This document shows, piece after piece, positions 35,022 through 47,900 of a stretch of DNA of 64,000 nt (the stretch's first letter is position 1; the number at the start of each line of letters is the position of its first letter). Both the position numbers and the translations under genes were made by a program. Under the pieces are notes generated by a model. That model saw only the letters and a program-made list of their open reading frames with translations. It ran no database searches and was not told where the DNA came from. Source of the stretch: Ooceraea biroi (taxonomy: Eukaryota > Arthropoda > Insecta > Hymenoptera > Formicidae); the NCBI RefSeq assembly GCF_003672135.1, contig NC_039506.1, positions 5,208,001 through 5,272,000 on the forward strand, given 5' to 3'.

Positions 35022-36549
35022 TTTTGCAGACGCGGAAAACCGTTACGGGACGTCGTCGTCGTCGTAGGCGATCAAAAGCGCGACGTCGCTACCGGAAGCC
35101 GCGTCTCGATGATCGATGGATCACCACGATCCTCATCGTACGAAGTCGCCGGCTTGAAAGCGCTTGAAAGCGTATCGAAAGATTCAATAAAGCGCTTGTC
35201 GATCTCGAGTCTTCGATCGGAGGATTTTTACGAGGAGATCGAGTCTTCAGGAGGGACCAAGCGTCTCTCTCTTTCTCTGTCCATGGCATTTCGAGCAGTC
35301 GATGTCTAACGCCTTGCTTAACGCCTTGGAAACGCGCATATTAATGCGGCATGTTCTCCGCTCACGATCGCGCGAAGAGTAACCCGCGACGGTTGAAAAA
35401 ATCAGGAGACACGACTGTGAGCGGAGACCTCAATAACGAGAAAATACGGCCGTGAAACAAACGTTGGCTGAGAATAATCTCTCTTTTTCTCTCCGCCTCC
35501 CTCGGCGGTACGAAGCATAATTAATCTCGGAGGTAATGAAAGTCGCCAGTCTCGTTGTTTCCAATCGCGGGGATAATAATGTGCATAAACGTATCGCCCG
35601 TCGTCCGCCAAGATGCGAGCGCGATCTCTTACATGGAGGAAGTGTGCGCGTCAAGCGGATTTACGAGCTGATGGAGAAGATGACACGGATGTAAATTTGT
35701 GGAAGAATTAGAGATGCCGTAAAAAGGTCACGTTGCTCTTTATGCGTATGTATCGAATTTGCATTGCGCAAACAACCCTATTGCTATAGGGAAAAAGAAT
35801 ATGATATCCTCACGACATCCTGTTTCATAAATATTCAGGAGCAACAAGAATTTGATCGTTACTGCTTACAACAGATGTTTCGATCGCGCAAACCGTCTGA
35901 CAAAATTTCCGGCGATTTCTTTGATCAGATCAGCACTTTCCTGCAATTATCTTTGTCAATTACATACTTTCCTGTGAGAGTAAGGATTTATAATTTTTAG
36001 CGCGGATTCGTCGAGGTAAAAAACTGGAATTACACGCGATGCTCGACCGCGCGCTCCTTTGTAACGATCCGTCATCGAAAGTGATGTGCAGAAAAGCATA
36101 CTATACATACGCATAATCCTGTTTTATAGAAAACTCGAGATATTCCGAATCCCCGAGGCGAGAGGGGAACGGTCGCTCCTGGAGCTGGGAGTTTCGTATT
36201 CAGGAAAGCGCGCGGTTCATAGGAAGTCTGCTACGTGACGGCGGTGTCAACCTGGGGACGAAGACACGAGAAACGATAATAAAAAGAAGAGAAAAAGAAA
36301 TGCAGAGAGAAGAAACGACGAGGCGGGGTGGAGCCGCTCGACCGTTCCGCCTCTCGCATATGTAATGCGTCCTTAAGGAAATTTTTAGCTTCGCCATGCA
36401 TATATGCGTTCCTGCCATGTTGGTTCGAAGAGGGTGAAATAATTGTTGACTCTGCCAAAATGCGATGGGATTTTTGCACGCAGGGAGCACGTCGGCGCGG
36501 CCGAAATTTACTCGGCTAATGCGGCTGCTGCATTAATGTGTGACGACAA

Positions 36550-36790
36550 CGTGGTCCAGACAGAGTGGCGACGCAAAACAATGCGGTTCACCGAAATCAT
36601 CATTTCATAACAATGCGTGTCTATACTCTCTGCTACCCTCGCACAGGCATCTTGCAAAATGCCGACACTCTAAGATATTGGAACCTAAGATACTCGGCCA
36701 CCCACTGCTTACAATTGCGCTGAACGATTACCACTTGCAAAAGAAAACCTTTCTCAAAAAATCGCGTCACGGTGTTCCCAAGACAAATGA
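36550..36790 (+). pseudogene. degenerate mariner-type transposase fragment
   Basis: In shifting frames the + strand shows pieces that resemble mariner transposase in the right order: EWRR and GSPKSSF (region after the first catalytic Asp), then KILEPKILGHPLLTIALNDY and HL, which resembles the W-x-V-L-x-HP-P-Y-S-P-D-L-A-P-S-DYHL block around the third catalytic Asp. Inverted repeats were not found. An old, heavily mutated remnant is the best explanation, but similarity is partial. Confidence 0.4.
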
Positions 36791-36799
36791 CCAAAACCT

Positions 36800-39700
36800 A
36801 AAGTGAAGAACCAGCTGAATGCGCTCTAGTGGCGTTGTACCTCGAGGATACAAAAGCTCTGATGTCACCGTGTCAAACTTAGATTTTGATGAATGAACAA
36901 CGTAAAGTAACGGAATAAGGTGTAAGATGAAAGTTTGAAGCAATAAATTTTCTTAAGTGTGTCTCATTTATTTTCTTTTTCTTTTTTTATGTGAGGCAAG
37001 CTCCATTTCTAAGCAATGCTTTCCAGAATCTTGTATTCGTTTCAAATTCTGTATTCGAGCAGAAATTCAGACTGCTGATGATATCGGTTATATTTTTCTT
37101 AGCGCGTCCGACATGTGTTTTCGATGGAGATGAAGATTTACGAGTCGCCCGTTGGTCTGGCAAGTGAGTAAACACCAGCAGTTTCTAAATTGCATCGTCT
37201 CGGGAGCGTAAAAATATTAAATGGACGACTGATAATTTTGGAGACGGAGTGACGTCATGGTCGACGCCAACGAGGGTTGGTACATTATGACAAGAAGGGA
37301 CCATTTGACCCCACTCATTGTTTCTAATCCCACAATAAATTGAAGCAGCTGTACCGGCAATTGATACAAATTTACGTACAGTCCGACTCATAAGGCGCAG
37401 TTCTTACGCACTACGAAGCTGTCGCGGCTTGGCCTCGTGTGTATAACACGTTTATTAAATTGTATTCCGTTCTGTATTTTAGGTATAAATCTTCTCTTCG
37501 ATTATGATGAGTCATGAGTTATTAAGAGCAATATAAACACATCGTAACTTTTGTCATCAAAATAAAAGATACAAATATGAATGCTATCGTTAATGTCATA
37601 TCGGAATATTATTAAGTAAATCATATTGAATATCTTAGTTTAAGACAGAAATATATAAATATCTAAAAATAGTAAATTGCGTGTAGTTATATTTTTAGAC
37701 AGATGTGTATGATGTGTAAAAAATTTTAAAATTCAGTAAACAATGTGATTTTAGTCAAGAACGTAGAAAAAATTGCATATTCAATCAAGGTATTTAAAAA
37801 TATTGTATTTAAAAATGTATAAAATTGTAAAATGTATAAAAAGAGAGAAAGAGAGGAATAAAATTATGTATAAAATTAAATATACTTCCAATAATTCAAA
37901 TAATCAGAGGTTTAAAAATAACCTGACAGTTGCACGTGTCTCCTTTTTTCTCCTTTAAAGGAAGAATCGCGGAATTATCGACTTGGCAACAGATAAGCAT
38001 AAATATTTCATGCATTTTTGCGAAAATGGAATCCGCATCAGCAACTGGCAAAAAAGGCGATCCTTTTTCAATTTCGTTTTCACGTACACATAAAGGTTTA
38101 AAGTTTTCAAAAGATATACGAAATATCCTAAAATTATATATATTCTGTCTTATTCTGCAATTCGATTTAAAAAAAAATATGTATTTACTCTGCACTCTGT
38201 TCTTACGATTAAAAACTTCAAACTAAAATGCAATGTAAGATGTAAAATCATCACCGTTCTAAAGCAGAAGCAGAAAGTACGTACAGTGCTGTTTTTTTTT
38301 TCTCGGATAAGACGATGGCGGTATCGCCGACGTGGGCACGGAAGAATCAGATTTTTGCTACAGGCGATTCACGTCAGCGCGTGGCGGTTCCGCGGCTGCC
38401 ATGTATCCGCAACGAAGATAAGGCGGATTGACGCGGGCGGGCTGCATGCCGAGATAACACACGACCGTTGATTTTTCCGTGGAGTCAGTTGGAAGTTATC
38501 GGACAGCCTCCGGAGGTCAGGCCGGGGCCCGACTCCGCTTACAACCGTTCTTGTGCCTCTCTTCTTGCACGCGCGGAGTAACCCTACGCGCGATCATCTT
38601 TCTTCGCCTGCCCGCCTGTAAAATGTCAGGAAAGGGCGCGGAAATACGCGCCCCCGTCGACTGCACAATCTGAGTATCGCATACTCGCATTGAGCAGCAC
38701 GACGCTTCCTATCAAACACACGTAACATACTGTACTTTCTTCAAGACTTGTAGCTGATATTTTTGTATCTCGCAATTTTTATTTTTATTAAAAAATTCAA
38801 TCTCTCTCCCTTTCTTTTTATTTGAGAGTTCCTTCACTTTTTTCGGTGTTTTTTATATTGCTTTTTAGTTTGCTGTCAAAGACTCCGTTTTCGAGTCTTC
38901 CGAGGTATAATCGAGCGAGTTTTTGTAAGAGCGATGCGGTTTTCTCGAGACAGATTTTAATACGCCTGACTGTTGCCTCGGATGCACGCTGCGTGCCGCG
39001 GGTCATTACTTATTTTCATTCCTCCCGGAACAATTTTAGTGTCGGATTGATTGCACGTTGCATCCATTGCAGGAAGCTTTGTTTACGTGAAACTCTCGGT
39101 TAGTTAATCGGCCAGCGATGACGACACGCGATTTATCGTGCGCGTATAATTATAACCCGCGGTAAAAACGACATGACTCGGCTTTAACGGAGAGGGATCG
39201 GTCGATTATGTCGGTCGGTGTTATTCAAATTAATTTTGTGATAACCGCAGATAACCCCTTGCGGGCAAGATAACGCTCGTCACGGAAAATCGAGGAAGGC
39301 ATGTTTGCCTCGCTTGATCCTTCTGTAGATCTTTCGTAGAAAGTGTATAAACCCCGCAAGACACATATCTTTTTTGTCTTTAAACATGATTAATAAGCAT
39401 GATAATCCAATTCGTTATTTTATGCGTTATTCCTATCATTTTATTGCATAAAATATATTTCACGTTTTAAAAAGCAAAAAAGCGAAAAAGTATCGATAAC
39501 GCTATAACCTTTTGCACTTCATTTAATGTAAATTTGATTTTGACAAACTTTCAATATGAAATAAATTACATATGTATATAATGGAATGCGTTATTATTTA
39601 TCAATATAAGTACGACAAAGTAAAATAAGATAAAGCTGGCTTTCTATCAACTATAGGATCATCCAAAGTTGTAATTACATCTTCTGTGACTAATAGTATT

Positions 39701-42700
39701 TAAAATTAGCAAATAGCATACAGATAACACACAAAAAACGCTAACAATGATGCAATAGATACTTCTCTAATGTTCTAAAAAAAAGAAGAAAAAAATTACA
39801 AAAAAGGTTCGCGCATCTTCACACAATGTTGAGAGGAAGAACTACTTGCCGAGCACTCCATCCGCGGTTCCGAAGGAGTCGCTAATCGTGGGAAGAGGGT
39901 CGATCGAGGCGCGCGGGGAGACGGGCATACACGTGGTCTCGTTTCACCTCTTCGCGCGGGACGTGAAAATTAATTAACCCGCCGTCGTAATTTCACGGAG
40001 AAACCCGGCGAAGTCGAGGCGAGTCCGGTCGGCGGCAGCCAACGCGGCGATCGGCGTGCAATCATGGCGTGCCGAACCGCCGACATTGCGGTACAATGTC
40101 ACGCGGTGAAACGCTCCTACGCGCTGGGAGACTTACGCAATCAACCCGCGGGATGAAGGTGGGATGTAAGTGCGAGAGAACCGAGTCTTTATCAATGGCT
40201 CGCAGCGGCAGCGGCGGCGGCGAGGGAGCACCTCTCCGACAACGTGCGCAAGAAAGGCGGGAACCTTTGATCCGGGCGTTTCATCTCGGTAGGCCTCTCG
40301 CGCCTCTTGCAACTTGTGTTTATACGTAAAAGCCTGCCCGAAGTTCGCGTTCTTACCTCAACCCTTAGGATGCATGACGTGTTTTTCTGGTATTCCACTC
40401 GAGCCGCGGTAACCGCGTAAGAAGTGGATCCGGAGACTGATCACGTTATCCGTGTAAACGAATTTATTTCGCGTTCTACCGCTGATCTACGAGTGTGGAA
40501 GTAAGTTAGATAACACGTCCCGGGAGCAGAAATCTCCCAGCCGCGATCATTTTCGCCCGTATCGCGCGTCCTGGAGTCAAATCTGTCATTGTCAGTGTTT
40601 CTTGTTGCAGCATGAAAATATTTCTTCGGAATAAATTGTGTCCAAAAAATATTATTTCTAGGATCAGTAAAAGTGTGCTGTATCGCACTCGCATACACAA
40701 GCTTCTTCGTTTCATCATCGTATTAATTATGCTGTAGAAAAAGATGAAGATGTACTCGTAAGAGAGCGGCATTAACGGTAGACGAATTATTTCTTCTTGC
40801 ATGCCCTTAGTTTTACGAGCGAGCATTTGAAATTCAAGATATCCCGCTATCTCTATGCCAATTAAGTCACGTCATCAATGCAGGCCGTTGAACCTATCGC
40901 GGCCCTTACAAGAGACACTATTGAGGGAACACGTGTGCTGAATGTACATAACATTTTGAACGGGGCTGCATATACAGTTAATTCAATTTTATCCTCTTTT
41001 TATTTGCGAACTTGATCTTAAGGGGATTATTTATGAAGGCATTGTTCTTCCTCGTCGTTATTTGTACTTTTTACCGGGCATTGCGCTGTGTGAGATTTCG
41101 AAAATTTCCGAGCATTCATTCGTTCCACAGTGCTAGCAATTTTACGTAATGCCTATAAATAAGTGTCCTTATGAAAATTGATACAAACGACATATTACGC
41201 AAGGAGATTCGCAGCTAACAGGGCATGAAACAGGCGAATTCAAGGCGAATCTCTTTGTTACATCTGAGATAACAATCTTTATGAGGAGGTTGATCAATCC
41301 GTGGAGGTTTCGGAGTCATACGTAATTTGCGAAGTTTTCGCTTACCCACAAGGTCGTGCGACGCGAGAAGTTACTTTGGGTCACTGATGAATCCACGTAG
41401 AATTCTCTTGTAATCTTCGCGGAGCAACATTTGCGCATCAAAAGGCTGCCACAGCTGAAAGCGTTGGGATATTTTTTTCGTTACGTCCGTTTAGCATCTC
41501 AAGAGGCCTCGTCGTGAGCTACGAAAGCTCGTTGATCCTGACAGCGAGCGATCCTCCCCGTGTAGAGGAGGAATAAATTGAAAGGATCTAACTGGCAGAA
41601 CGGTCGAGGATCGATGGTTATAGAACAGGCGAGCCACTCTCCGAAGTGAGAACGAGATGAATGACTGGCCGCGAACTGGTCTGGTCGGGTTCGAGTGTCT
41701 ATCTATGTATTGTACAGAGTCGGGGAAGTATCGGAGGCTGCGAGTTGTGGAAACCCAAGCTGAGGCGCAAGCCTGCGACGCGACATATTCTACCAGGAAA
41801 CGTTTAATATGAAATAAGCTCGCGTGCGCGTTCCTCGATGTAAAAGCGTAAAAAGCAACGCGGTATAAATCCGTATCGAATATCAGGAAGTCGAGGGGCT
41901 AAATTTATATGAACTCGCAAACGAACCTCGCGCGCGAGGTCAGACGGCGTGCGCGATTATACGTGAGGTTTAATCCGACTGGACGCATTTTATTGGCGAT
42001 TTGTCCAGCTTTCGCGCTCTTTCTGTTTTGCTAACTTCGAAGAATATCAGTATTGAACATTTTTTGCTTCCAGTTCAACATTATGGAAGAATTAATTTCG
42101 TCACTTGGAATATTTTGTGAAAAGAAGACCGTCTCGTTTGCCAGCTATTATTCGACAAGTGTTGCAAGTGTTTGAATGTACGAAGAATGGTTCTAAATTA
42201 TTACGTCCACTGTATCTCGGTACAAGACTGCGTATTAGCGATTATTCATGGCAAGTTTTATATTTCAGTAATACTTTGCATTTGTCACAAAAAATAAAAA
42301 AAAATAGTTTATAATATACATGAATATATTCAATGAATATTATACTTATTAATATAAAATCAAGCTAATAGCTTTGATGGAATCATTAATAAAGACTTAG
42401 TAAAGCATAATGTTTTATGCGCATACCAGACCAAGCACTCTTCAAGTTCTTTTACATTAATTTGCATGATTTACATTACTTTTGCAGACCTAAAGGACGT
42501 TCCCAGAAGTCTTCCTTTTGACAGCATATAAAGCACACTTAAATGTACCTAACTACCGTCCTGCGGCGAAAAGCTGTTATCATGACGTCCGCGGCTGCAG
42601 CAACCGCGCTGCAGGACCGCCATATTGAAAGAACAAGCGGAGCGCCGACCACCCCTTTTCTCTGATAGCAGAACAAAGGAAATGCACGGACACGGTGGCG

Positions 42701-44915
42701 ATAGCGAAGTGACTTTCAACTCGAATACCCCTGCGACTCTTTAGCCGCACTTTCGTCCCCTCTCACGTTCCTTATGTCCTTCTCGGAACTGATACGCTAA
42801 TGATATCAAACTTGAGTGTAACACGAGTCTCGTGCGCCAAATCAACTGCACAATGGCATCGTTATTGTGACCGACAATAAAACATTTATTGACAGTTTAG
42901 AATCAGGCTATCGGAACCGCCAATTCCATTAGCGTTGGTGGAGGGGGAGGAGGCGAGAACGCGCTTTTCGTGGACCCCCGACGTCCGGCGTCTGAGAAGC
43001 ACTGCCGAGAAGCGCAACCGATGGACCAAGACTCACACGCACGTGCACACTCTCGTACCAGAGGGGGAGGGGGCACTCTCTCACACGCGAGATCCGTAAT
43101 TCCAAGAAGCGTACAGTCATCGGAAAAAGTGAACGAGGGGGCAAGAGGGTTCCCGGCGAGGGAAGAACTCTGGGAGGCGCGGAGGTGTCAGGAGGGCTGT
43201 TGGCGCCTGACGGTGGTGGCAGAGTGCAAATGCGCGCATTAGCGGTTGGGCATATTCATGAAAGTTCCTTGACATCGCCGGGGCGGTCGCGGGCGAATGA
43301 CCAAAGCGAGTCGCCGGAGGTCGGTCGCGTGAAAAAAAAAGAGACGCGCCGCATTGCGGATTTCCTATTGTCACGCGTGACTAGCGCGGCTTCGACCGGC
43401 AGTTTTCCGTATCAGGCTATGGTTCGATTCCGGTGGCTCGATCGTCGATTCAACGTTTCCGCATGGGCATCACAGAGAGATCCTTGTGTCGGTTCGGGCG
43501 ATGTATCCATGACGGATGCTGGGTAACACGAGACTGCGTGTTAATAAATTTTAATCCGCTGTTATTAATATCGGTTTTTTTTATTGCAAAACCGTGGCGA
43601 GAGAAATTTGCAAATCAATTCTGCGGAATAAAAGTTTATTTGTTCGCTAGCCTTTAATGTTTGATTTGAGAGTTGCGCTAAGCATTTTGATAATTAATAA
43701 TTAATAACAGTTAATAATAAAGTTAAAAATACAAAAAGATTTCTAAGTAATACACGTACAGAATGAGTTTTTCTGACAAAATAGCTCTCAGGTTTATCTC
43801 ATGTAAATGATATTTTCTCAAGACTGCAAAATGACGAACGGTCAAAATTAATAATGGGCATATTATTTCGATCGACTCTCTTGCCGAATATTTTGTGTGC
43901 ATACCTCTGCTTTATACAAATTATTTTCGTGTTTGATACTCGATGTATTCTTTTAGACAACCAAATGGTAAAAAGAAAGGGCACCTGCAAGGAACAAGTG
44001 TAGATCCTCTATTTTTCTATCCGAAGAACACCTTCGGCTCTTTCTATCCGCATGGTTCCTCCTTTTTGCTTCAGTTCCGTGTCCGTTAGCATGAAAGAAG
44101 CATATTCATGAACAGTTTTTTCTTTTTTTTTCCATGTCGACGACCCCGCGCAACCGTGAAGGGACATCGAAGGAAGAAACAAGGAGCCGCTTGTGCCGTA
44201 CGTGTGACGTGCGTGAACCAAACGACTCCTCTCGAAGGGCTCGCATCGTCGATTTCCAAACAGCGCTTATTTGCATCCCGATAAGTCCATTCGATACACG
44301 GGCAGTCGTCCTGAAGGATCGTGATGTATCGTTCTATGCATTTTTCATAGACGTGCCACGTTCACATCCAGAGGCGGAAGGAACTCTTCCCGCGAGAGCT
44401 CGCGCAACAAAGAATATATAGAATGCATCGCCTTGACAATTCCGAACCTTTTAACCCGTGGTTAACTAAATATGTATAAAGCAAAATTTTGTCCATATTA
44501 ATCACGTTAAATCTATTTCATATGCGAGCAGTATAATTAATTTTTTCCAATGAATATTATTTATCGATGATATGAATGATGAGTTTTCTCTCGAAATTAT
44601 TTGTATGATTCGACGGCGTTAGGAATTTAAGCTATGCACTAGAACATGTTAATATATCGGAAAATAATTCTTGTTATATTTAAGCACGCACTTGTTAATG
44701 TTACATTTCTGATAACGTTGGTTCTAAAGTGTAAACCGGCGAACTCTAATTCTGCGCGCGGATGTACAAGCTTTCATGTTTTAGCGTATATCATCTCGTT
44801 AACGCGAGAGCTCGAGAAATGAGGCATAATTAAAAAATTCAACTTGCTTATCCCTAGTTCGCCTATCTTGTTTAATTATGCGTCACTGTGAAGACATAAC
44901 AGCATATCAGCTCTA
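36800..44915. other. non-coding, no gene recognised
   Basis: Alternates between AT-rich stretches (37440-38280, 39360-39830, 42290-42480) and CpG-rich ones (38300-38680, 39840-40330, 42560-43540). A donor-like GGAT|GTAAGT occurs at 40165 behind short open frames. A minus-strand open stretch at 36987-37391 is interrupted by a stop and matches nothing I know. Confidence 0.4.

Positions 44916-44919
<4 letters not shown>

Positions 44920-44951
<32 letters not shown>
44920..44951. repeat. CT dinucleotide microsatellite
   Basis: About sixteen uninterrupted CT units, followed by a degenerate CT/GTCT tail to about 44980. Confidence 0.95.
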
Positions 44952-44955
<4 letters not shown>

Positions 44956-44980
44956 TGTCTGTCTATCTTTGTCTCTCTGT

Positions 44981-47900
44981 TGCTTGCAACAATAAACACG
45001 CCGATAAATCTGAATGTTGTAAAACAGTTGTTGCTAACTTGGTAATATGCGAAAACGATGACATAAACGCGAGCGCAACTTTCCAATCGCGATTATTGAA
45101 CTTATTATTAATATACATTGCATTCACGCGGTGACCGATGTGTCTTCGCGTGATCCTTGACGTCTTCGTAGCGATTGACTCCGCGTAAATAAGTTTTAAC
45201 CCCTTGGTGCATATAACGTAGCACGTCACGCGCGTGGCGTGACTCGTGCTTCGTAAAACACTTTCTTCATTTTTCTTTCGTAAAATTCTGCGGTATTTAT
45301 CGAAGCATTTCTTTAATCGCAGCTATTTTATACGTTACACAGGCGTTTCTGCCTCTTCAAACTGCAATGTGACGTAAAGTATGTTATAAGAATATGTGAC
45401 ATGTATTTCCTTACAAAGATGGCATCTTTTGTTCCATTTTTGTAAGGAAGAAGTATTCCCTTTCTTGCTTTCTTTCGAGATAAATTTGACACGTGAGCAA
45501 AATAATGTGCACAGTAGAAGGATCGCTCTTGCGCATCATGTGTAACGATTAGATATTATATCTCGCGAAGGCTCGGCACATATATGCGTTGGACGTACGT
45601 CGTGTTTGCACGTACACGTGCACGCAAAGAGAGCGAGCAATAAATTACGGATGATCCCGGTGCTGATGATTGTTCCGTTGACTCGATGAACATATGCTTT
45701 ACTTCCGCGGACAGCTGATTTACGCGAGTATTTTTCGCGCCCGGTTTTACGCAAACATTTCACTGGTGTGGATAGATCGGATGAGCGGTTTATGATATGT
45801 ATTTAATGATATCTCTCGACACGTGACTTGCGTACGAGATATCTAGATGAAAGGCGAAAGCGCGCGAGAGCCGAGCCCACCACATTGAAAATATTATAGA
45901 GACATTAGTCTTAAATCTATCGTAATCGTTGTTCAAATTGTACAATCAAAATTGAAAATTCATGTTGATTCTAACAAAAAATAATCAAGTATGAATTTTT
46001 TTTACTAGTGATGTAATTAATTGACTAGTATCATCTCAATCTTGATACAGGATTCAATGTAAAATCAGCTATTTCATTTACAATTCATTTGTCTTTTAAA
46101 TGTTCTTCTGTATTACAACGTTCTCAGAGATAATCATAAATACTGGCTCCCAGCGAATTTCGACAGGGACATAAGTTTGAGATATCGCCTCTTAAATTTA
46201 ATAGCATTGCTGTAATTGCTTCGTTCATTACGACAGTTAGGTCTAATGTCCGTTAATTATAATTTTAATTTAATTTCTATTACTTATACCTACTTTTACT
46301 ACAAGAAGAGACAAAGCCAATAAATCAAAGTAACCGTACATGACAAAAAAATTAAACTCAAGATTTCTTGAAACGAAACATCCATTTCAAGCTCGGCAAA
46401 AATATACGGACACCGTATATTCGTCTTGAATCATGATTGAAGTTAAACAGTGCGGACTGAAGTTAAGCCAGCCGCGTACGTCCTTCACGTTCCCCGACCG
46501 AGGGACCGGCCCAGAAGACGAAGGAACCAACAAGCGCGCGGTAATATTTCGACACAGCGCGTCCCAAAAATCCGCGCCCGCTCGTGAAGGGTCCGCTCGC
46601 TTTCGCCATCGGACATTTCCAGAAAGCAGAAAGCGATTCGGGGCCTCGAGGATCATCGACCTGGGGTCGGTAATTAGGACAAAGTAGACCACACGCGGGT
46701 CTGACCTCCGGTCTCACGTGGTCGCGCGAACAAAGGGCAGAGAATCTGTTTCTGCGAGACCGATGTATATAATATAACGTATACCTGTATGCGCGCGTAA
46801 CGGATACGCAGCATATGCGTGCACGAAGAGGAACCGCCTTGGTGCTTTACGACGTGAACACACGCCTCCTACGGCGGCCACACTTGGCTCGACATCGGCG
46901 TCATCGACGGACAAAGAGTGCGCGCGATGGCTCCGCTGATGGTCGCGACCCTCTTCTCGCCGGAAGTCATCGTATCCTTCTAGCCGATATCGCGAACTTC
47001 GGCCTCGACCCCGCATGCGGTGAATTCTCCAGAGACTTCGCTCGGGCTTGTCGTAATGTCTTCTGACCTCATCCGAGAGTCAAAACATTGTGCAGCTGTA
47101 AAATGAATGATCCTTTGTGCTCACCCTTGCACCTTCATGCTGAAGAGGAGTATAAATTTGACACTGTCTCTGCGATTCGTACTCGAAGACGTTCTTTATG
47201 TAAATTCAATTTTGAAGTAACAGCTCTGAATGTAAAATATTATAATTATATAAATTTATATTATAATATTATAAATCCTCCCTTTTCCCTCCCCAAAAAA
47301 GGAAAGCGCATGAGGAAACTCCCATCTGTTCTTTTTCTTCTCCTGGCTTCGTTCTCGCGTTAATTTCTCTTCTCAGACCCCACTAGTTTCCCGTTTTTTA
47401 GCGTTCTTTTTTGTGACTCACAAATCGTTACTGCTAAAATTACGCGAACCGTGTCGAGAGCGTAATCGCAAGGTGTAAGTCGATCTCCAGTTACGGAAGC
47501 AAGCGTTGGCTTGACCGATTGCGAAAATGGTGCTCGATTTCGGTAGTATCTCGCGAACGAGAAACGTTTATATAATTAATAGAAAATCCACAAAGAGATC
47601 ACTGAAATTGGCAGTGTGTCGGATACATTGCGCACTCGGCGGTTAATGCGAAAACGTGCGCAACGAGAAGCGGACACGAGCTGGTCTTGCCGTATCCTGG
47701 TCGACAATTGGCGGGTGCATCAATGCAGAACGTTAAGCCGCATTGCGCCGCGAGCCAAGTCGTAACGAGAACCGCGAACAACGTGAAAAACGCGGTTCTC
47801 AGCTTACTGACAGTTAGCCATAACGTCGCGAGAAACGAGTCGATCGATCGAGAAACAGCGTTCGCGCGCGGACGCGCCGTCCGGCAGGAATCAGGTTTCA

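Larger units (their letters stand above)
31925..36540. other. non-coding with CpG-rich patches and possible exons
   Basis: CpG-rich at 32160-32720, 33240-34080 and 34600-35650. It holds the candidate minus-strand exon at 34895-35021, a short TGCATACA repeat and a 13-bp inverted repeat. A + strand open frame from ATG 35107 to TAA 35307 (66 codons, Ser/Arg/Glu-rich) has no recognised motif and no flanking splice signals, so it is not called. Confidence 0.4.

Noticed and set aside
35107..35307. 66-codon Ser/Arg/Glu-rich frame (MIDGSPRSSSYEV...)
   Set aside because: It looks protein-like, but TCGA-rich DNA gives Ser/Arg/Glu runs by itself, the ATG context is poor, and no splice donor or partner exon is present.
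36987..37391. Two minus-strand frames that nearly join (KTHVGRAKKNITDIISSLN...)
   Set aside because: Separated by a stop, no family resemblance; could be an old transposon piece but the evidence is too thin.
43418..43432. GGTTCGATTCC, resembling a tRNA B box
   Set aside because: The bases around it do not form a T stem, and no A box or acceptor stem is found at tRNA distances.
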